Positions 21,279 through 30,558 are shown, counted from the first letter of the stretch. The stretch: 64,000 bases of DNA from Zoogloea sp. (GCA_016703645.1 JADJBR010000009.1:1331269-1395268), one strand, 5' to 3'. Numbers and translations are program-made. The notes: generated by a model not told the origin, from the sequence alone.

Positions 21279-23354
21279 TTACCAGATCCTCACCCGTTGG
21301 GCCGGCGGCAGGTAGAGGGCGTTGGCGGGGGTGACGCCAAAGGTCTCGTACCAGGGGTCGAAATTGCGCAGGATGCCATTGACGCGGAATTCACCGGGGC
21401 TGTGGGCGTCGGTCAGGGTGATGCGGCGCAGGAAGCCATCGGTGAACAGGCTGCGCCACAGTTGGGCGTAGCCGAGGAAGTAGCGCTGGTTGCCGGTGTA
21501 ACCGTCGATGACGGGTGCCTTGCCGCCGTACTCGCTGGCGATCAGCTTCTGATAGGCGGTCCAGGCGATGGCCATGCCGCCCAGGTCGCCGATGTTCTCG
21601 CCGAGGGTCAGTTGCCCGCTGACATTCAGGCCCGGCAGCGGCGAGAAGCGGTCGTACTGGGCCACCAGCTGCTTGGCGCGACGTTCGAAGTCGCGGCGGG
21701 ATTTCTCGGTCCACCAATTGCGCAGGGCGCCTCTGCCGTCGTAGCGATTGCCCTGGTCGTCAAAGCCATGGCTGATCTCGTGGCCGATCACCATGCCGAT
21801 GGATCCAAAGTTGACGGCCGGGTCGGCCTTGGGGTCGAAGAAGGGGGGTTGCAGGATGGCTGCGGGAAACACGATCTCGTTGGCGGCGGGCGTGTAATAG
21901 GCATTGATCACGTGCGGCATGGTCTCCGGCGTCCAGGCCCATTTGCGCACCGGGCCTTTCAGCATGGCCTGGCTGTCGGCCAGGCGCCATTCCTCGTAGC
22001 GGATCATGTTGCCCAGCAGGTCGTCCTTGCTGACGCGGACCGAGCTGAAGTCATCCCATTGGTCTGGGTAGCCGATCTTGACGGTGATGGCATCGAGCTT
22101 GGCAATCGCCGCCTTGCGCGTGGGTGCATCCATCCATTCCGACTGGGCCAGGCGCTCGCGGAAGGCGGCGCGGAGGAAGGCCACCAGCTTCTGCATGGCC
22201 ACCTTGGATTCCGCCGGGAAATAGCGGGCCGCATACAGCTTGCCGACCTGCTCGGCAATCGGCGGCGTGCTGAGAAAGTCGAGGGCCTGCTTGTCGAGGG
22301 GGCGCTGCTGCTCGATGCCGCCGAGCTTGCGCTGGAAGAAGTCGAAGTGGGCATCGACCCACTCGGCCGACAGCAGCGGTGCCCGGTTGTTCAGGTAATG
22401 GAAGGCCGAATAGGCCTGCAAGGTTTCCAGCGGCGTCTTGGCGTACACGGCGGCGATGTTGCGCAGGGCCGTGTCGCTGGTCAGATTGACGCGCTGCGCA
22501 TCGCCGAAGCCCGCGCCGCTCAGGAAGGCCTGCCAGTCGAAGCCGGGCGCATAGCGGCCGAGCTCGCGGGTGGACATGAGGTGATTGGTCTTGAGCGGGT
22601 CGCGGGACTGTTCCGGTGTCCAGTGCACTTTGGCCAGGCGGGTCTCGAAGGCCAGGATGGCCTTGGCCCTGGACTCGCCGTCGGCGATGCCGGCGCGGCG
22701 GAATACCCCGGCGATGTAGTCCAGGTAGGCGCTGCGGAAGCCGTCGTAGGGGGCCTCGGTCTTCAGGTAATAGTCACGCCCGGGCAGGCCCAGCCCGCCC
22801 TGTTCGACAAACAGCACGTAGCGATCGGGGTTGCTCGGGTCCTGCTGGATGGAGAGGTCGGCGACGGACGTGTAGCCGATGCCGCCCATGCGGCGGGCAA
22901 ACTCGCGCTTGTCGCTCACCTTCAGGATCTCCGCCACGGTGGCCTGGAGCGGGCTCGCGCCGAGGGCGTTACGCCGCTCCACGTCCATGTAGCTCGCGTA
23001 GAGGTCGGCGATCTGCTGTTCGGTGGTGGCGGCGGCGGGCGGGTTGGCGCGCAGCTCGTCGATGAGGGTCTGGATCTGTTGCTCGGTGCGCAGGGTGAGA
23101 TCGACGAAGGCGCCGTTCATCGGGATGCCGGCGGGGATCTTGGCAGACGCCAGCCAGCCCTTATTGACGTGGCGGTAGAAGTCGTCCCCGGCCTTGATCT
23201 CGGGGGCGAAATACTGGGTCTCGACACCCCATTGGCCGAACATGGGCTTGCCATTTGTGGTGTCGGCGTGGGCGGGTGCGCTGCACAGCAGAATTGCAGC
23301 GATGGACAGCAGGGAAGTGCGCAGGGCGCTCAGGGGGGCAGGATCGAAAGTCAT
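21279..23354 (-). CDS. M13-family zinc metallopeptidase (neprilysin-like)
   Basis: 691 residues from MTFDPAPLSALRTSLL; the extra 57 residues of the open frame upstream are not signal-like. The N-terminus is a Sec signal peptide ending at CSAPAHA. The zinc site is GHEISHGFDDQG (HExxH), with the downstream ENIGDLGG motif supplying the third ligand, and the substrate-binding NEIVFPAAILQPPFF is typical of M13. It should cleave peptides in the periplasm. The last codons are followed by a 16-base direct duplication (21262-21277 and 21281-21296) that spans the stop. The 293 bases upstream, to the AraC gene, hold no further gene. Confidence 0.93.
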   Translation of the reverse strand: MTFDPAPLSALRTSLLSIAAILLCSAPAHADTTNGKPMFGQWGVETQYFAPEIKAGDDFYRHVNKGWLASAKIPAGIPMNGAFVDLTLRTEQQIQTLIDELRANPPAAATTEQQIADLYASYMDVERRNALGASPLQATVAEILKVSDKREFARRMGGIGYTSVADLSIQQDPSNPDRYVLFVEQGGLGLPGRDYYLKTEAPYDGFRSAYLDYIAGVFRRAGIADGESRAKAILAFETRLAKVHWTPEQSRDPLKTNHLMSTRELGRYAPGFDWQAFLSGAGFGDAQRVNLTSDTALRNIAAVYAKTPLETLQAYSAFHYLNNRAPLLSAEWVDAHFDFFQRKLGGIEQQRPLDKQALDFLSTPPIAEQVGKLYAARYFPAESKVAMQKLVAFLRAAFRERLAQSEWMDAPTRKAAIAKLDAITVKIGYPDQWDDFSSVRVSKDDLLGNMIRYEEWRLADSQAMLKGPVRKWAWTPETMPHVINAYYTPAANEIVFPAAILQPPFFDPKADPAVNFGSIGMVIGHEISHGFDDQGNRYDGRGALRNWWTEKSRRDFERRAKQLVAQYDRFSPLPGLNVSGQLTLGENIGDLGGMAIAWTAYQKLIASEYGGKAPVIDGYTGNQRYFLGYAQLWRSLFTDGFLRRITLTDAHSPGEFRVNGILRNFDPWYETFGVTPANALYLPPAQRVRIW

Positions 23355-23647
23355 GGTGCTGGGCCTTTCAGGATGTGGCTTCGGAATACTACAGGCATGT
23401 CTGTTTCCCCAATCGCCTGGCATTGACTTTATCCTGTGCGACGCCTTGCCCGCAGGGCGAAGGCGGCCGGGGGAGGCGATGTGGCGGCCCGTCGGCTGGC
23501 GGACGTGACGCTTCGGGGTGCTCAAAGGCAGCCCCGGTGCGGTTTTCGCATCGAAAGTCTTTCCGCAGGCACGGATCCGTACCCTCGAGTGTCATGCGCT
23601 TGTCCTGCCGGCCGCCATCATGTCGCCGGGCATCGCGGCGATGGGCT

Positions 23648-24652
23648 TCAGCCTTGTTTCAGGCGGTATGCCCTGGGCGCCAGCCCGGTCCAGCGCCTGA
23701 AGGCCCTGGAGAAGGCGCTCTGCTCGGAGAAGCCGAGCAGGAAGGCGATCTCGGTGAGGCTCTTGCTGGGGTCGCCCATGTAGCGCCGGGCCAGTTCGGC
23801 CCGCGTGTCATCCACCACCCGCTTGTAGGACCAGCCATGCTCGCTCAGGCGCCGCTGCATGCTGCGACGGCTCAGCCCCATGGCGCTGGCCAGTTCGGCC
23901 TCCGAGGGTTCGCCGGAGGTCAGGTGGCGCAATAGCCAGGCACGGCAGCGGGTCACCAGATCGTCGGCCACCAATTCGTTCAGCTGCCCGGCGAGGATCC
24001 CGTCGAAGGTGATCGCGAGGGCCGTGTTGGCGGTGGGTAGCGGCGTGTCCACCGTGGCCAGGTCGATCAGGAAGCTGTCTTCTTCCTGCCCGAAGCACAC
24101 CTCTCCACCAAAAAAGGCGTCGTAGGGGCGTGTGTCAGCCGGCGTGGGGCGGCGCAGGCGCACCCGCAGGGGGGCCAGACGCGCCCCGAAGTTGGTGCGA
24201 CACATGTCCACCAGGATCGACAGGGCAAAGTCGGCGATGGGCCAGCCGACCGGATCCTTGCCACGCCCATGGTCGTAGACGAAGCGCAGGCCTTCGGGCT
24301 GGTCTACGCAGGTGTAGCTGAAGCGATTGCCGAGTATCCGCGCATAGCGCTCCATGCGCAGAAGCCCCTTGCGCAGGGTGGCGCTCGACAGCCAGGCGTA
24401 GCCGAGGGTGCCCAGGTTGGAGGGGTGCCAGTATTCGGCGGAGCGCAGGCCGAAGGCCGGATTGGGGATGGCCTCCATGGCCCGCCGGAAGAAGACATCG
24501 GACAGCCGGCTCGGCAGGCGGGCGTTGGGTTGGCGCAGCACGCTCTCCCCAATGCCCACCTCGTCCATCACCCGGGCCACGTCCAGGCCCTGGGCTTCCA
24601 TCATTCGCAACATCATCAGCCAGACGGTTGCCAGGGAGGTCTCCCGCACCAT
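23648..24652 (-). CDS. AraC-family regulator, ArgR/OruR-like, paralogue 1
   Basis: 334 residues. The N-terminal two-thirds is the arabinose-binding-like domain of this AraC subgroup, with the segment EYWHPSNLGTLGYAWLSS. The C-terminus has two helix-turn-helices (ASAMGLSRRSMQRRLSEHGW and SLTEIAFLLGFSEQSAFSRA). aagga lies just before the ATG. It is clearly related to the gene at 44841-45848 along its full length. It stands divergent from the EAL/HDOD operon. The effector is unknown. Confidence 0.93.
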   Translation of the reverse strand: MVRETSLATVWLMMLRMMEAQGLDVARVMDEVGIGESVLRQPNARLPSRLSDVFFRRAMEAIPNPAFGLRSAEYWHPSNLGTLGYAWLSSATLRKGLLRMERYARILGNRFSYTCVDQPEGLRFVYDHGRGKDPVGWPIADFALSILVDMCRTNFGARLAPLRVRLRRPTPADTRPYDAFFGGEVCFGQEEDSFLIDLATVDTPLPTANTALAITFDGILAGQLNELVADDLVTRCRAWLLRHLTSGEPSEAELASAMGLSRRSMQRRLSEHGWSYKRVVDDTRAELARRYMGDPSKSLTEIAFLLGFSEQSAFSRAFRRWTGLAPRAYRLKQG

Positions 24653-24814
24653 GCTATGTCCTTGAATTTAATCCTTTGGCGGAGATGGTCATGCGAATGG
24701 CGGGGGGCGTCAAGCTCTGCGGGACGAGGATTTCTATCCTGATGCCTGTCTGCTCTGCACGACCCTGCCAGGGTGAGGGAGCAGGCTTGCTATTCATTCC
24801 GGGATACCCAGATC

Positions 24815-26125
24815 ATGCCCGACAAGCACGCCGTCATCGACCCCATCACCGGCTTCCTCGACCGCCGTAGCTGCCTGCATGCCGCCCATCGCATGCTGGC
24901 TGCGGCGGAGAGCACGAGGCAGCCCCTTGCCGCCCTGTGGATCGATCTTGATCGATTCCGCCAGATCAATGCGTCCTTCGGCCACGCGGCCGGGGATGAG
25001 GTGATTGCCCGGGTGGCCGGACGCATTCGCATGGTGCTGCCTTCCGGCGGCCATCTGCTGGCGCGCATGGGCAGCGACGAATTCGTGGTCATGCTGCGTG
25101 GGGAAGACCGGCCCGTGGCCGAAGCCTTTGGCCGTCTGCTGCTGGTCACCATCGAGCAGTCCCTGTGCATCGACGAAATCCTGATCCACCCGTCCGCCAG
25201 CATCGGGGTTGCCCTGCTGCAGGCCGGAGATGACGCCCTGTCCCTGCTTGAGCGTGCCGATCGGGCCATGGGGGAAGCCAAGCGTCAGGGGGGCGGCCGG
25301 CTGGAGATGGCGGCCGGCGAGGTGCTGCCGGGCTATCACGGCGTCTCCCTCGCCCGCGAGGAGCTGGCCATCGAGGCGGACCTTCATGCCGCCCTCGACA
25401 GCGGGGGGCTGTCCCTCGAATACCAGCCCATCGTGTCGCGCGATGGCCGCGTCGAGGCCGTGGAGGCCCTGATGCGCTGCAAGGTGTTCGGGCGCAACCT
25501 CACGCCGGACCGTTTCATCCCGGTGGCCGAGAAGTCCGGCTTGATCATCCGTCTGGGGGAGTGGAGCCTGCTGCAGGGCGCGCGCTTTGCCGCCCGCCTG
25601 CGCGACGAGGGCCGGCCCACCAAGGTGGCCATCAATGTGTCGCGGGCCCAGCTCACCTCGCCGGAGTTTCTGCCGGCCCTGCATGGGGCGCTGCTGTGTG
25701 CCGACATCAGCCCGGAGCTGCTTGAACTGGAGCTGACCGAGTCACTGGCGATGGAACTGGCCGACGTGGTCCAGGACAACCTGCGGCGCGTCCGGGAAGC
25801 CGGCGTGGGGCTGGCCATCGATGACTTCGGCACGGGCTTTTCCAGCCTGTCCAGCCTGAAGGATCTGCCCGCGACCAAGCTCAAGCTCGACAAGTCCTTC
25901 ATCCAGGTGTTGCCCGAAGACCGGCGCGCCCTGGCAGTGGTCAAGGCCGCCACCCGGATGGGGCGCGAACTGGGCATGGTGGTGGTGGCCGAGGGGGTCG
26001 AGACCGACGCCCAGCGGCAATGCCTGGAGGAGGCTGGAGTTGACGCCCTGCAGGGCTTCGCGCTGGCCCGGCCGATGCCCGAAGACCTATTGCTCAACTG
26101 GCTCAAACAGAGGAACAGCCCATGA
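24815..26125 (+). CDS. GGDEF-EAL protein, probably a c-di-GMP phosphodiesterase
   Basis: 436 residues from MPDKHAVIDPITGFLDRRS; a GTG at 24773 is possible and adds 14 residues. The GGDEF domain has GSDEF (residues 86-90) in place of GGDEF, so cyclase activity is doubtful. The EAL domain keeps EALMR (217-221), NVS, the Glu in LELTES, DDFGTG (336-341), KLDKSF and AEGVET, the set needed for c-di-GMP hydrolysis. No membrane or sensor domain precedes them. The last bases overlap the HDOD gene (ATGA). Confidence 0.93.
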   Translation: MPDKHAVIDPITGFLDRRSCLHAAHRMLAAAESTRQPLAALWIDLDRFRQINASFGHAAGDEVIARVAGRIRMVLPSGGHLLARMGSDEFVVMLRGEDRPVAEAFGRLLLVTIEQSLCIDEILIHPSASIGVALLQAGDDALSLLERADRAMGEAKRQGGGRLEMAAGEVLPGYHGVSLAREELAIEADLHAALDSGGLSLEYQPIVSRDGRVEAVEALMRCKVFGRNLTPDRFIPVAEKSGLIIRLGEWSLLQGARFAARLRDEGRPTKVAINVSRAQLTSPEFLPALHGALLCADISPELLELELTESLAMELADVVQDNLRRVREAGVGLAIDDFGTGFSSLSSLKDLPATKLKLDKSFIQVLPEDRRALAVVKAATRMGRELGMVVVAEGVETDAQRQCLEEAGVDALQGFALARPMPEDLLLNWLKQRNSP

Positions 26126-26997
26126 CCCGCCTGGACACCCCATCGATGCCGTCTGTGGACGGCGTGCTGCAGCAGAGCATTCACGACATCGACATTCCCC
26201 CGCGGCCCAAGATCATCGACCAGATCCGCGCCGAGATGAACAGCGATGCACCCAATCTCCGGGGCATCGCCGGGCTCATCAACCTCGATGTGAGCCTTGC
26301 TGCGGGTCTCATCAAGACGGCCAACTCGCCCTACTTCGGCTTCGGCCGGCGGGCGCGGTCGGCCCACGAGGCCTTGACCATGTTGGGCCTTGACGTGACC
26401 TGCCGCGCCATCGCCGCCATCAGCCTGCGTCGTGCCTTTCCCAATAGCGCCCACTATGAGCGCTTCTGGCATGCCTCGGCGAGCGTGGCCACCCTTTCCG
26501 GCTGGCTCGCCCAGCAGCGCCGCGTGCCGGGCGTGCGCGCCGACGACGCCTACACCTATGGGCTGTTCAGGGACTGCGGCATCGTCATCCTGCTGCGCCG
26601 ATATCCCGCCTATCAGGGCATCCTGGCCGGCGCCAACCTGGACCGGGACATGCCCTTCACGGCGGTGGAGCAGGCCGCCCTGCCCACCGACCATACCGTT
26701 GTCGGCTGCCTGCTCGCCCAGAACTGGTGGCTGCCGGGCGAGATCTGCGCCGCCATCCGCCACCACCATAGCCTGCTGGCGCTGGTGGAGCCGGTGTCGC
26801 CCCTGAAGATGCCGGGCCGGTATCTGGTGGCCATCGCCCAGACCGCCGAATACCTCCTCCAGCAGCTCACGGGGGGCAGCCGCACGGAAGAGTGGGCCAA
26901 GCTCGGCCCCGCCTGCTGTGATCTCCTCGGGCTCGACGACGCGGGTTTGGCAGAGATTTGCCGCGAGGCAGAACCACTCCTTCACTTGGTGGAGTGA
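26122..26997 (+). CDS. HDOD-domain protein
   Basis: 291 residues. The HDOD fold covers about residues 15-220: the LPPRPK-like entry (IPPRPKIIDQIRAEM), then LIKTANSPYFG and AHEALTMLGLD. HDOD proteins are HD-like helical modules, usually without the metal-binding His-Asp, that act in signalling. The 4-base overlap with the EAL gene makes a functional pair in c-di-GMP signalling likely. Catalysis is not expected. Confidence 0.9.
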   Translation: MTRLDTPSMPSVDGVLQQSIHDIDIPPRPKIIDQIRAEMNSDAPNLRGIAGLINLDVSLAAGLIKTANSPYFGFGRRARSAHEALTMLGLDVTCRAIAAISLRRAFPNSAHYERFWHASASVATLSGWLAQQRRVPGVRADDAYTYGLFRDCGIVILLRRYPAYQGILAGANLDRDMPFTAVEQAALPTDHTVVGCLLAQNWWLPGEICAAIRHHHSLLALVEPVSPLKMPGRYLVAIAQTAEYLLQQLTGGSRTEEWAKLGPACCDLLGLDDAGLAEICREAEPLLHLVE

Positions 26998-27147
26998 ACA
27001 CCCGGTCGGCCTGCGCTGACCGGCTGAGGGCTGCCCGAGCTCAGCGTTCGGGATAGCTGACATGGTTGTTGGTGGATATGTCATATAAATAATCTGTGGT
27101 AACTTTCGGTACTTTCCCGATTCAACGTGCTCACGAAGGAGTTCGCC

Positions 27148-27582
27148 ATGAGAAAGCTGGTCGCCCTGTGCATGATCTCTGCAAGCCTTGTGGGCTGCGC
27201 ATCCGTTCCCATGGGGGATCCCGCCAGGGATCTCACACTGAAGCAGTTCGATGTGGCGCCGGACAAGGCCGGGGTGTACATCTACCGGAACGAATTGATC
27301 GGACGTGCAGTGAAGATGGACGTGGAGGTGGATGGAAAACCCATCGGGCAGACCGCTGCCCAGTCCTACCTGTACCGCGAACTCACTCCGGGAAAGCACA
27401 CCGTGACCGCCAAGGCGGAGAACATGGACTCCCTGGAGATTGATGCACAGCCTGGAAAACTGAGCTTCATCTGGCAGGAGGTGAAGATGGGCGTCGTGTT
27501 TGCCCGGACGAAGCTCCACCTTGTTGATGAGAAGACAGGGCGCAGCGGCGTGATGGGAACCCGTCTGGCCGAGGGGCTGTAA
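27148..27582 (+). CDS. DUF2846-type small lipoprotein
   Basis: 144 residues from MRKLVALCMISASLVGCAS, with a lipobox (LVGC) and a gaaggag ribosome site. The start at 27127 adds seven residues before the signal peptide and was not chosen. After Cys, the body VYIYRNELIGRAVKMDVEVD and PIGQTAAQSYLYRELTPGKH is typical of DUF2846, a beta-sandwich with PEGA-like character. It should be anchored at the outer membrane. The upstream region is AT-rich. Confidence 0.85.
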   Translation: MRKLVALCMISASLVGCASVPMGDPARDLTLKQFDVAPDKAGVYIYRNELIGRAVKMDVEVDGKPIGQTAAQSYLYRELTPGKHTVTAKAENMDSLEIDAQPGKLSFIWQEVKMGVVFARTKLHLVDEKTGRSGVMGTRLAEGL

Positions 27583-27623
27583 GTGTCCCGCCCGGTGTGT
27601 CACGGCCGCTCGGCAGGCGGGCG

Positions 27624-29261
27624 CTAGAAGTAGCGTCGGAGCCCGAGCATCAGGCTCCGGACTGCCGGAAAGCCGTCTCCCCGGGTCTGCAGAAGCTGCC
27701 CGACAAGGGTGTGATCCCGGTCCAGTGGCAGTCCTGTGGCGATCTCCATGGAATCGACGGTGCGCCCACCGTCGACAAAAGTCTGCCGGCTGGCTGCGCC
27801 CGTGAGTGCGATCCCCGAGCGGCCCTGGTAGGCAAAGCCCAGGCGAGGCCCAAGGCCCAGAGTCGCGGAGTGGGGCGTGCCCGCCAGGCGAAGCTCCAGC
27901 AGCCCATGAATCATCACTGGGCCGACCTGCCTGCCGAAGCCTGCGCCAAAGTGGCTCTGCAGGCTGAGGGCATCATGCACCAGCGAGTGCGGAACATGCC
28001 GGCGGGACAGGCCCAGTCCGGCGCGCCAGACGGGCGACCATCCGTCACCGGCGGGGGTCTGCAGCGACTGGATGTCCACCAGATCGGCAGACTCGACGCG
28101 CAGGGATCCCCTGGCTCCGCGCAAGCCCAGTCTGAAGAAATCGATGCCCGCGCCGGGCGGATAGCCGTCGGCCGGATCCAGCAGATTGTGATAGCCCCCG
28201 GCAAGGGTGAAGGAGACCGCGTCTGCGTGATCTCTGCCCCGGGTGGCCCGGCCTGCTCCGATCTCGATCTGGCGGGAAGCGTGGCCTGCGTATGGTGCAG
28301 CGATGCCGGCGTCGGCGGCTGCGATCAGTTCGGCGCGGGGCGAGACCAGATGCACCGTGCCCCGTTCCGCCCCCTCGGCCACGATGGCCTTGAAGACGTC
28401 CTGGGGTACCACGATGGGGCCCGGGGCGTGGGCAAGCCGCGCGTATGGCTCGATCACCCCCAGGACGTCCAGCATGCGGCTCCCGCAGTTTTCGTCCAGG
28501 AAGTAGTACGGAAAGCTGACGTTCTTCAGTTCCCAGATGTGATCGACCAGGGTTTCGGTCTGGGCTGCGGTGAGGGGCAGCCGGTATTCCCACATGGCGC
28601 GCTGTTCCAGGTGCTGGTACTCGCGCAGCTTCTGGTAGTAGGGCAGCACCGAGAATTGGCCTGTATAGCGGCCGGTGAGGCCCTTGAAGGGATAGCTCAG
28701 GCTGTCCTCGGCGGGCACCCTTGCGGCGAAGTTGACCGCGTAGGAGAGCAGGGCGGGGCGGTCGCTGTCGAAACGCAGCAGGGTGTGGCCGAACATGGAC
28801 GAGGGGCTGCCCATGTAGGCCGAGGCAAAAAGCAGGGTGACGCCCCGGGCGCCGATCTCGGCTTTCCAGCGGGCAAGCTCGGGGCAGTCCCGCGATCCGG
28901 GGGTCGCCGTGAGACCGGACTGGGCCTCCAGCCAGCGGGTGCGCGCGGGAAAGGCGCAGGCAAACCTTCGGGCATCCGCCGGGGGGCCATGCAAGCGATC
29001 CAGGCTTGCCTGGAGTTCGGCCTGGGGGTCGTCACGACCGGTGGCGGAGACGAAGAAATGCGCATCGGGGACGTCGCTGCGGTGGTGGACGTTGCCGTTG
29101 GGTCGGTAATGGAGCAGGTTCAGCCAGGCCGCGGCGGGGACGGCAGCGGATGTGGCTGCTGGCGGCGCGGGCAGGCAGGCGGGGGAGAACAAGCTCCCGG
29201 CGAGGAGTGCAGTCAGGGTTCTCCTGCGCAGAACGGGACAGGTGCCTGATCCATATGGCAT
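27624..29261 (-). CDS. DUF4105 (Lnb N-terminal domain) outer-membrane-type protein
   Basis: 545 residues with an N-terminal signal (LTALLAGSLFSPACLP, possibly a lipobox). Residues about 100-330 match DUF4105: TLLFASAYMGSPSSMFGHTL, FSVLPYYQKLREYQHLEQR and FPYYFLDENCGSRMLD. The family includes the N-terminal domain of Lnb, a lipoprotein N-acyltransferase, and has a Cys-His-based papain-like core (His in SSMFGHTL, Cys in DENCGS). The C-terminal third (alternating strands, final Phe in LGLRRYF) looks like an outer-membrane beta-barrel. It lies between two lipoprotein genes, which fits a role on lipoproteins, but acyltransferase activity is not shown. Confidence 0.85.
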   Translation of the reverse strand: MPYGSGTCPVLRRRTLTALLAGSLFSPACLPAPPAATSAAVPAAAWLNLLHYRPNGNVHHRSDVPDAHFFVSATGRDDPQAELQASLDRLHGPPADARRFACAFPARTRWLEAQSGLTATPGSRDCPELARWKAEIGARGVTLLFASAYMGSPSSMFGHTLLRFDSDRPALLSYAVNFAARVPAEDSLSYPFKGLTGRYTGQFSVLPYYQKLREYQHLEQRAMWEYRLPLTAAQTETLVDHIWELKNVSFPYYFLDENCGSRMLDVLGVIEPYARLAHAPGPIVVPQDVFKAIVAEGAERGTVHLVSPRAELIAAADAGIAAPYAGHASRQIEIGAGRATRGRDHADAVSFTLAGGYHNLLDPADGYPPGAGIDFFRLGLRGARGSLRVESADLVDIQSLQTPAGDGWSPVWRAGLGLSRRHVPHSLVHDALSLQSHFGAGFGRQVGPVMIHGLLELRLAGTPHSATLGLGPRLGFAYQGRSGIALTGAASRQTFVDGGRTVDSMEIATGLPLDRDHTLVGQLLQTRGDGFPAVRSLMLGLRRYF

Positions 29262-29330
29262 GATAATTAATCTATATTGAATCTCGGTTCCTGATAATAT
29301 ATTTATTTATCATAAAAAGAGGGAATCGTG
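29262..29330. promoter_or_regulatory. AT-rich divergent promoter region
   Basis: The 69 bases between the DUF4105 gene and the lipoprotein gene are far richer in A/T than anything around them. On the plus strand TTGAAT (29277-29282) and TATATT (29298-29303) make a possible but short-spaced sigma-70 pair. Both flanking genes start here. Confidence 0.45.
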
Positions 29331-29957
29331 ATGTTCAGAAAGTTGTTTTGGGCACTGCTGGCTGTTTCCGTCCTGGTGGCGACGGGCTGTGCCACCATCG
29401 TCAGCACCAAGACCCAACTCGTGTCCTTCCAGTCTTCTCCGGCAGGCGCCACGGTGCTCATTGATGGCCGTCCCATTGGCCAGACGCCCTTGAGCCTCCA
29501 GCTCGAAAGAAAGAACAATCAGGCACTGGTGATCCGCAAGGAGGGTTACAAGGAGTTCTCCACCACCATGAGCACCACCCTGAATGGCTGGTTCTTCGGC
29601 AACATTGTCCTTGGCGGGCTGCCTGGCTCGACCACCGATGCCGCCACGGGCGCGATGCACGAGTACGCCCCCAATCAGTTCCTGGTCGCCCTGGAGCCCG
29701 AAGGCAGCAACGCCGCGACCAGCAAGACCGAGAAATCGAAGGCCGACAAGATCCGCGAGTTCGTGCTGCTGAGCTACAACCCGCTTTCCGCCGACATCAA
29801 GGCCGGGTCGGGCAACTACCTCAACAGCCTGTTGAACCAGCTGGAAGTTGGCACCGAAAATCGCGAGCAGGCCATCACCCGTATCAAGGGCTTGCACCAG
29901 GCCTACCCGGACATGCAGCAATTTGCCGATCAATTGATCGCAAGCTTCCAGAAGTAA
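29331..29957 (+). CDS. PEGA-domain lipoprotein
   Basis: 208 residues from MFRKLFWALLAVSVLVATGC, with a lipobox (VATGC). Residues about 35-75 are a PEGA domain (FQSSPAGATVLIDGRPIGQTP). A hydrophobic glycine-rich stretch (WFFGNIVLGGLPGS) follows, common in this family, then a charged helical tail. gagggaa lies upstream. It ends before a strong terminator. Function unknown; likely an envelope lipoprotein. It shares the PIGQT motif with the lipoprotein at 27148-27582. Confidence 0.87.
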   Translation: MFRKLFWALLAVSVLVATGCATIVSTKTQLVSFQSSPAGATVLIDGRPIGQTPLSLQLERKNNQALVIRKEGYKEFSTTMSTTLNGWFFGNIVLGGLPGSTTDAATGAMHEYAPNQFLVALEPEGSNAATSKTEKSKADKIREFVLLSYNPLSADIKAGSGNYLNSLLNQLEVGTENREQAITRIKGLHQAYPDMQQFADQLIASFQK

Positions 29958-29982
29958 ACCCGGCCTGCCGGTGCCCCAAAAA

Positions 29983-30008
29983 GGAAGCCACCCGAGGGTG
30001 GCTTCCTT
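29983..30008. terminator. Intrinsic terminator between the PEGA lipoprotein and a convergent gene
   Basis: GGAAGCCACCC (29983-29993), a GA loop, and GGGTGGCTTCC (29996-30006), preceded by AAAAA and followed by TT. The 11-base arms are perfect. It can serve both convergent genes. Confidence 0.85.
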
Positions 30009-30029
30009 GCCTTCGTGCGGGGGCCGATG

Positions 30030-30437
30030 TCAGCCCGTGCGCCGTGCCAGATCTTCTTCGAAGGCGGCGATCACGGCGGCATCCCGGCTCGGGTAGCGCT
30101 CGCCGGGAAGGTCCGCGACGTTCTGATCGGTGGGGACGTCTTCGGATTCTTCGTCGCAGAAGCGGTACAGGAAGGTGCCCGTCGGGGTGCTGAACACCTT
30201 GAACAGGGCATTGGAATAGACCACCGGCAGGGGCTGGCTGAGGCTGCCCACCTCCACATCGTAGAGTTCGCAGGCGGCGTTGAGTGCGTCGTCGTAGGTG
30301 GCTTCAAAGGGGCAGTCTTCGTAGCTGTGCTCATCCACCGCGACACCGGCGGCTTCATAGACATAGCCATTGGCCTGGGGCACATGCCAGATGGCAAAGT
30401 CCTGGTGCTCGAAAACCTTGGTGATCTGCTCGGTCAA
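30030..30437 (-). CDS. Conserved-type small acidic protein, unknown function
   Basis: 135 residues, start TTG at 30437 with AGGAGA six bases upstream; an earlier TTG at 30452 overlaps that ribosome site. The protein is acidic with no signal peptide or membrane segment. It has a compact alpha/beta look, with FAIWHVPQANGYVYEAAGVA and GTFLYRFCDEESEDVP. I do not recognise the family. It stands upstream of the 32-base repeat and the next unknown gene on the same strand. Confidence 0.65.
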   Translation of the reverse strand: MTEQITKVFEHQDFAIWHVPQANGYVYEAAGVAVDEHSYEDCPFEATYDDALNAACELYDVEVGSLSQPLPVVYSNALFKVFSTPTGTFLYRFCDEESEDVPTDQNVADLPGERYPSRDAAVIAAFEEDLARRTG

Positions 30438-30471
30438 ATCCGTTCTCCTCAACGCGTGTGAATGAACCCTC

Positions 30472-30503
30472 TGCGACGCCCACCGTACCCTTGTACGGCT
30501 GCG
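30472..30503. repeat. Second copy of the 32-base intergenic repeat
   Basis: This matches 19181-19212 in 31 of 32 bases and contains CCGTACCCTTGTACGG. The flanks also resemble each other (gtgtgaat on the left, cgaacgctcgc on the right), so the repeated unit is longer than the core. Confidence 0.65.
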
Positions 30504-30558
30504 TCTTTCCGGCGCGAACCCGAACGCTCGCCAGGATTCCCTCTCAAGCTTTCAATGC

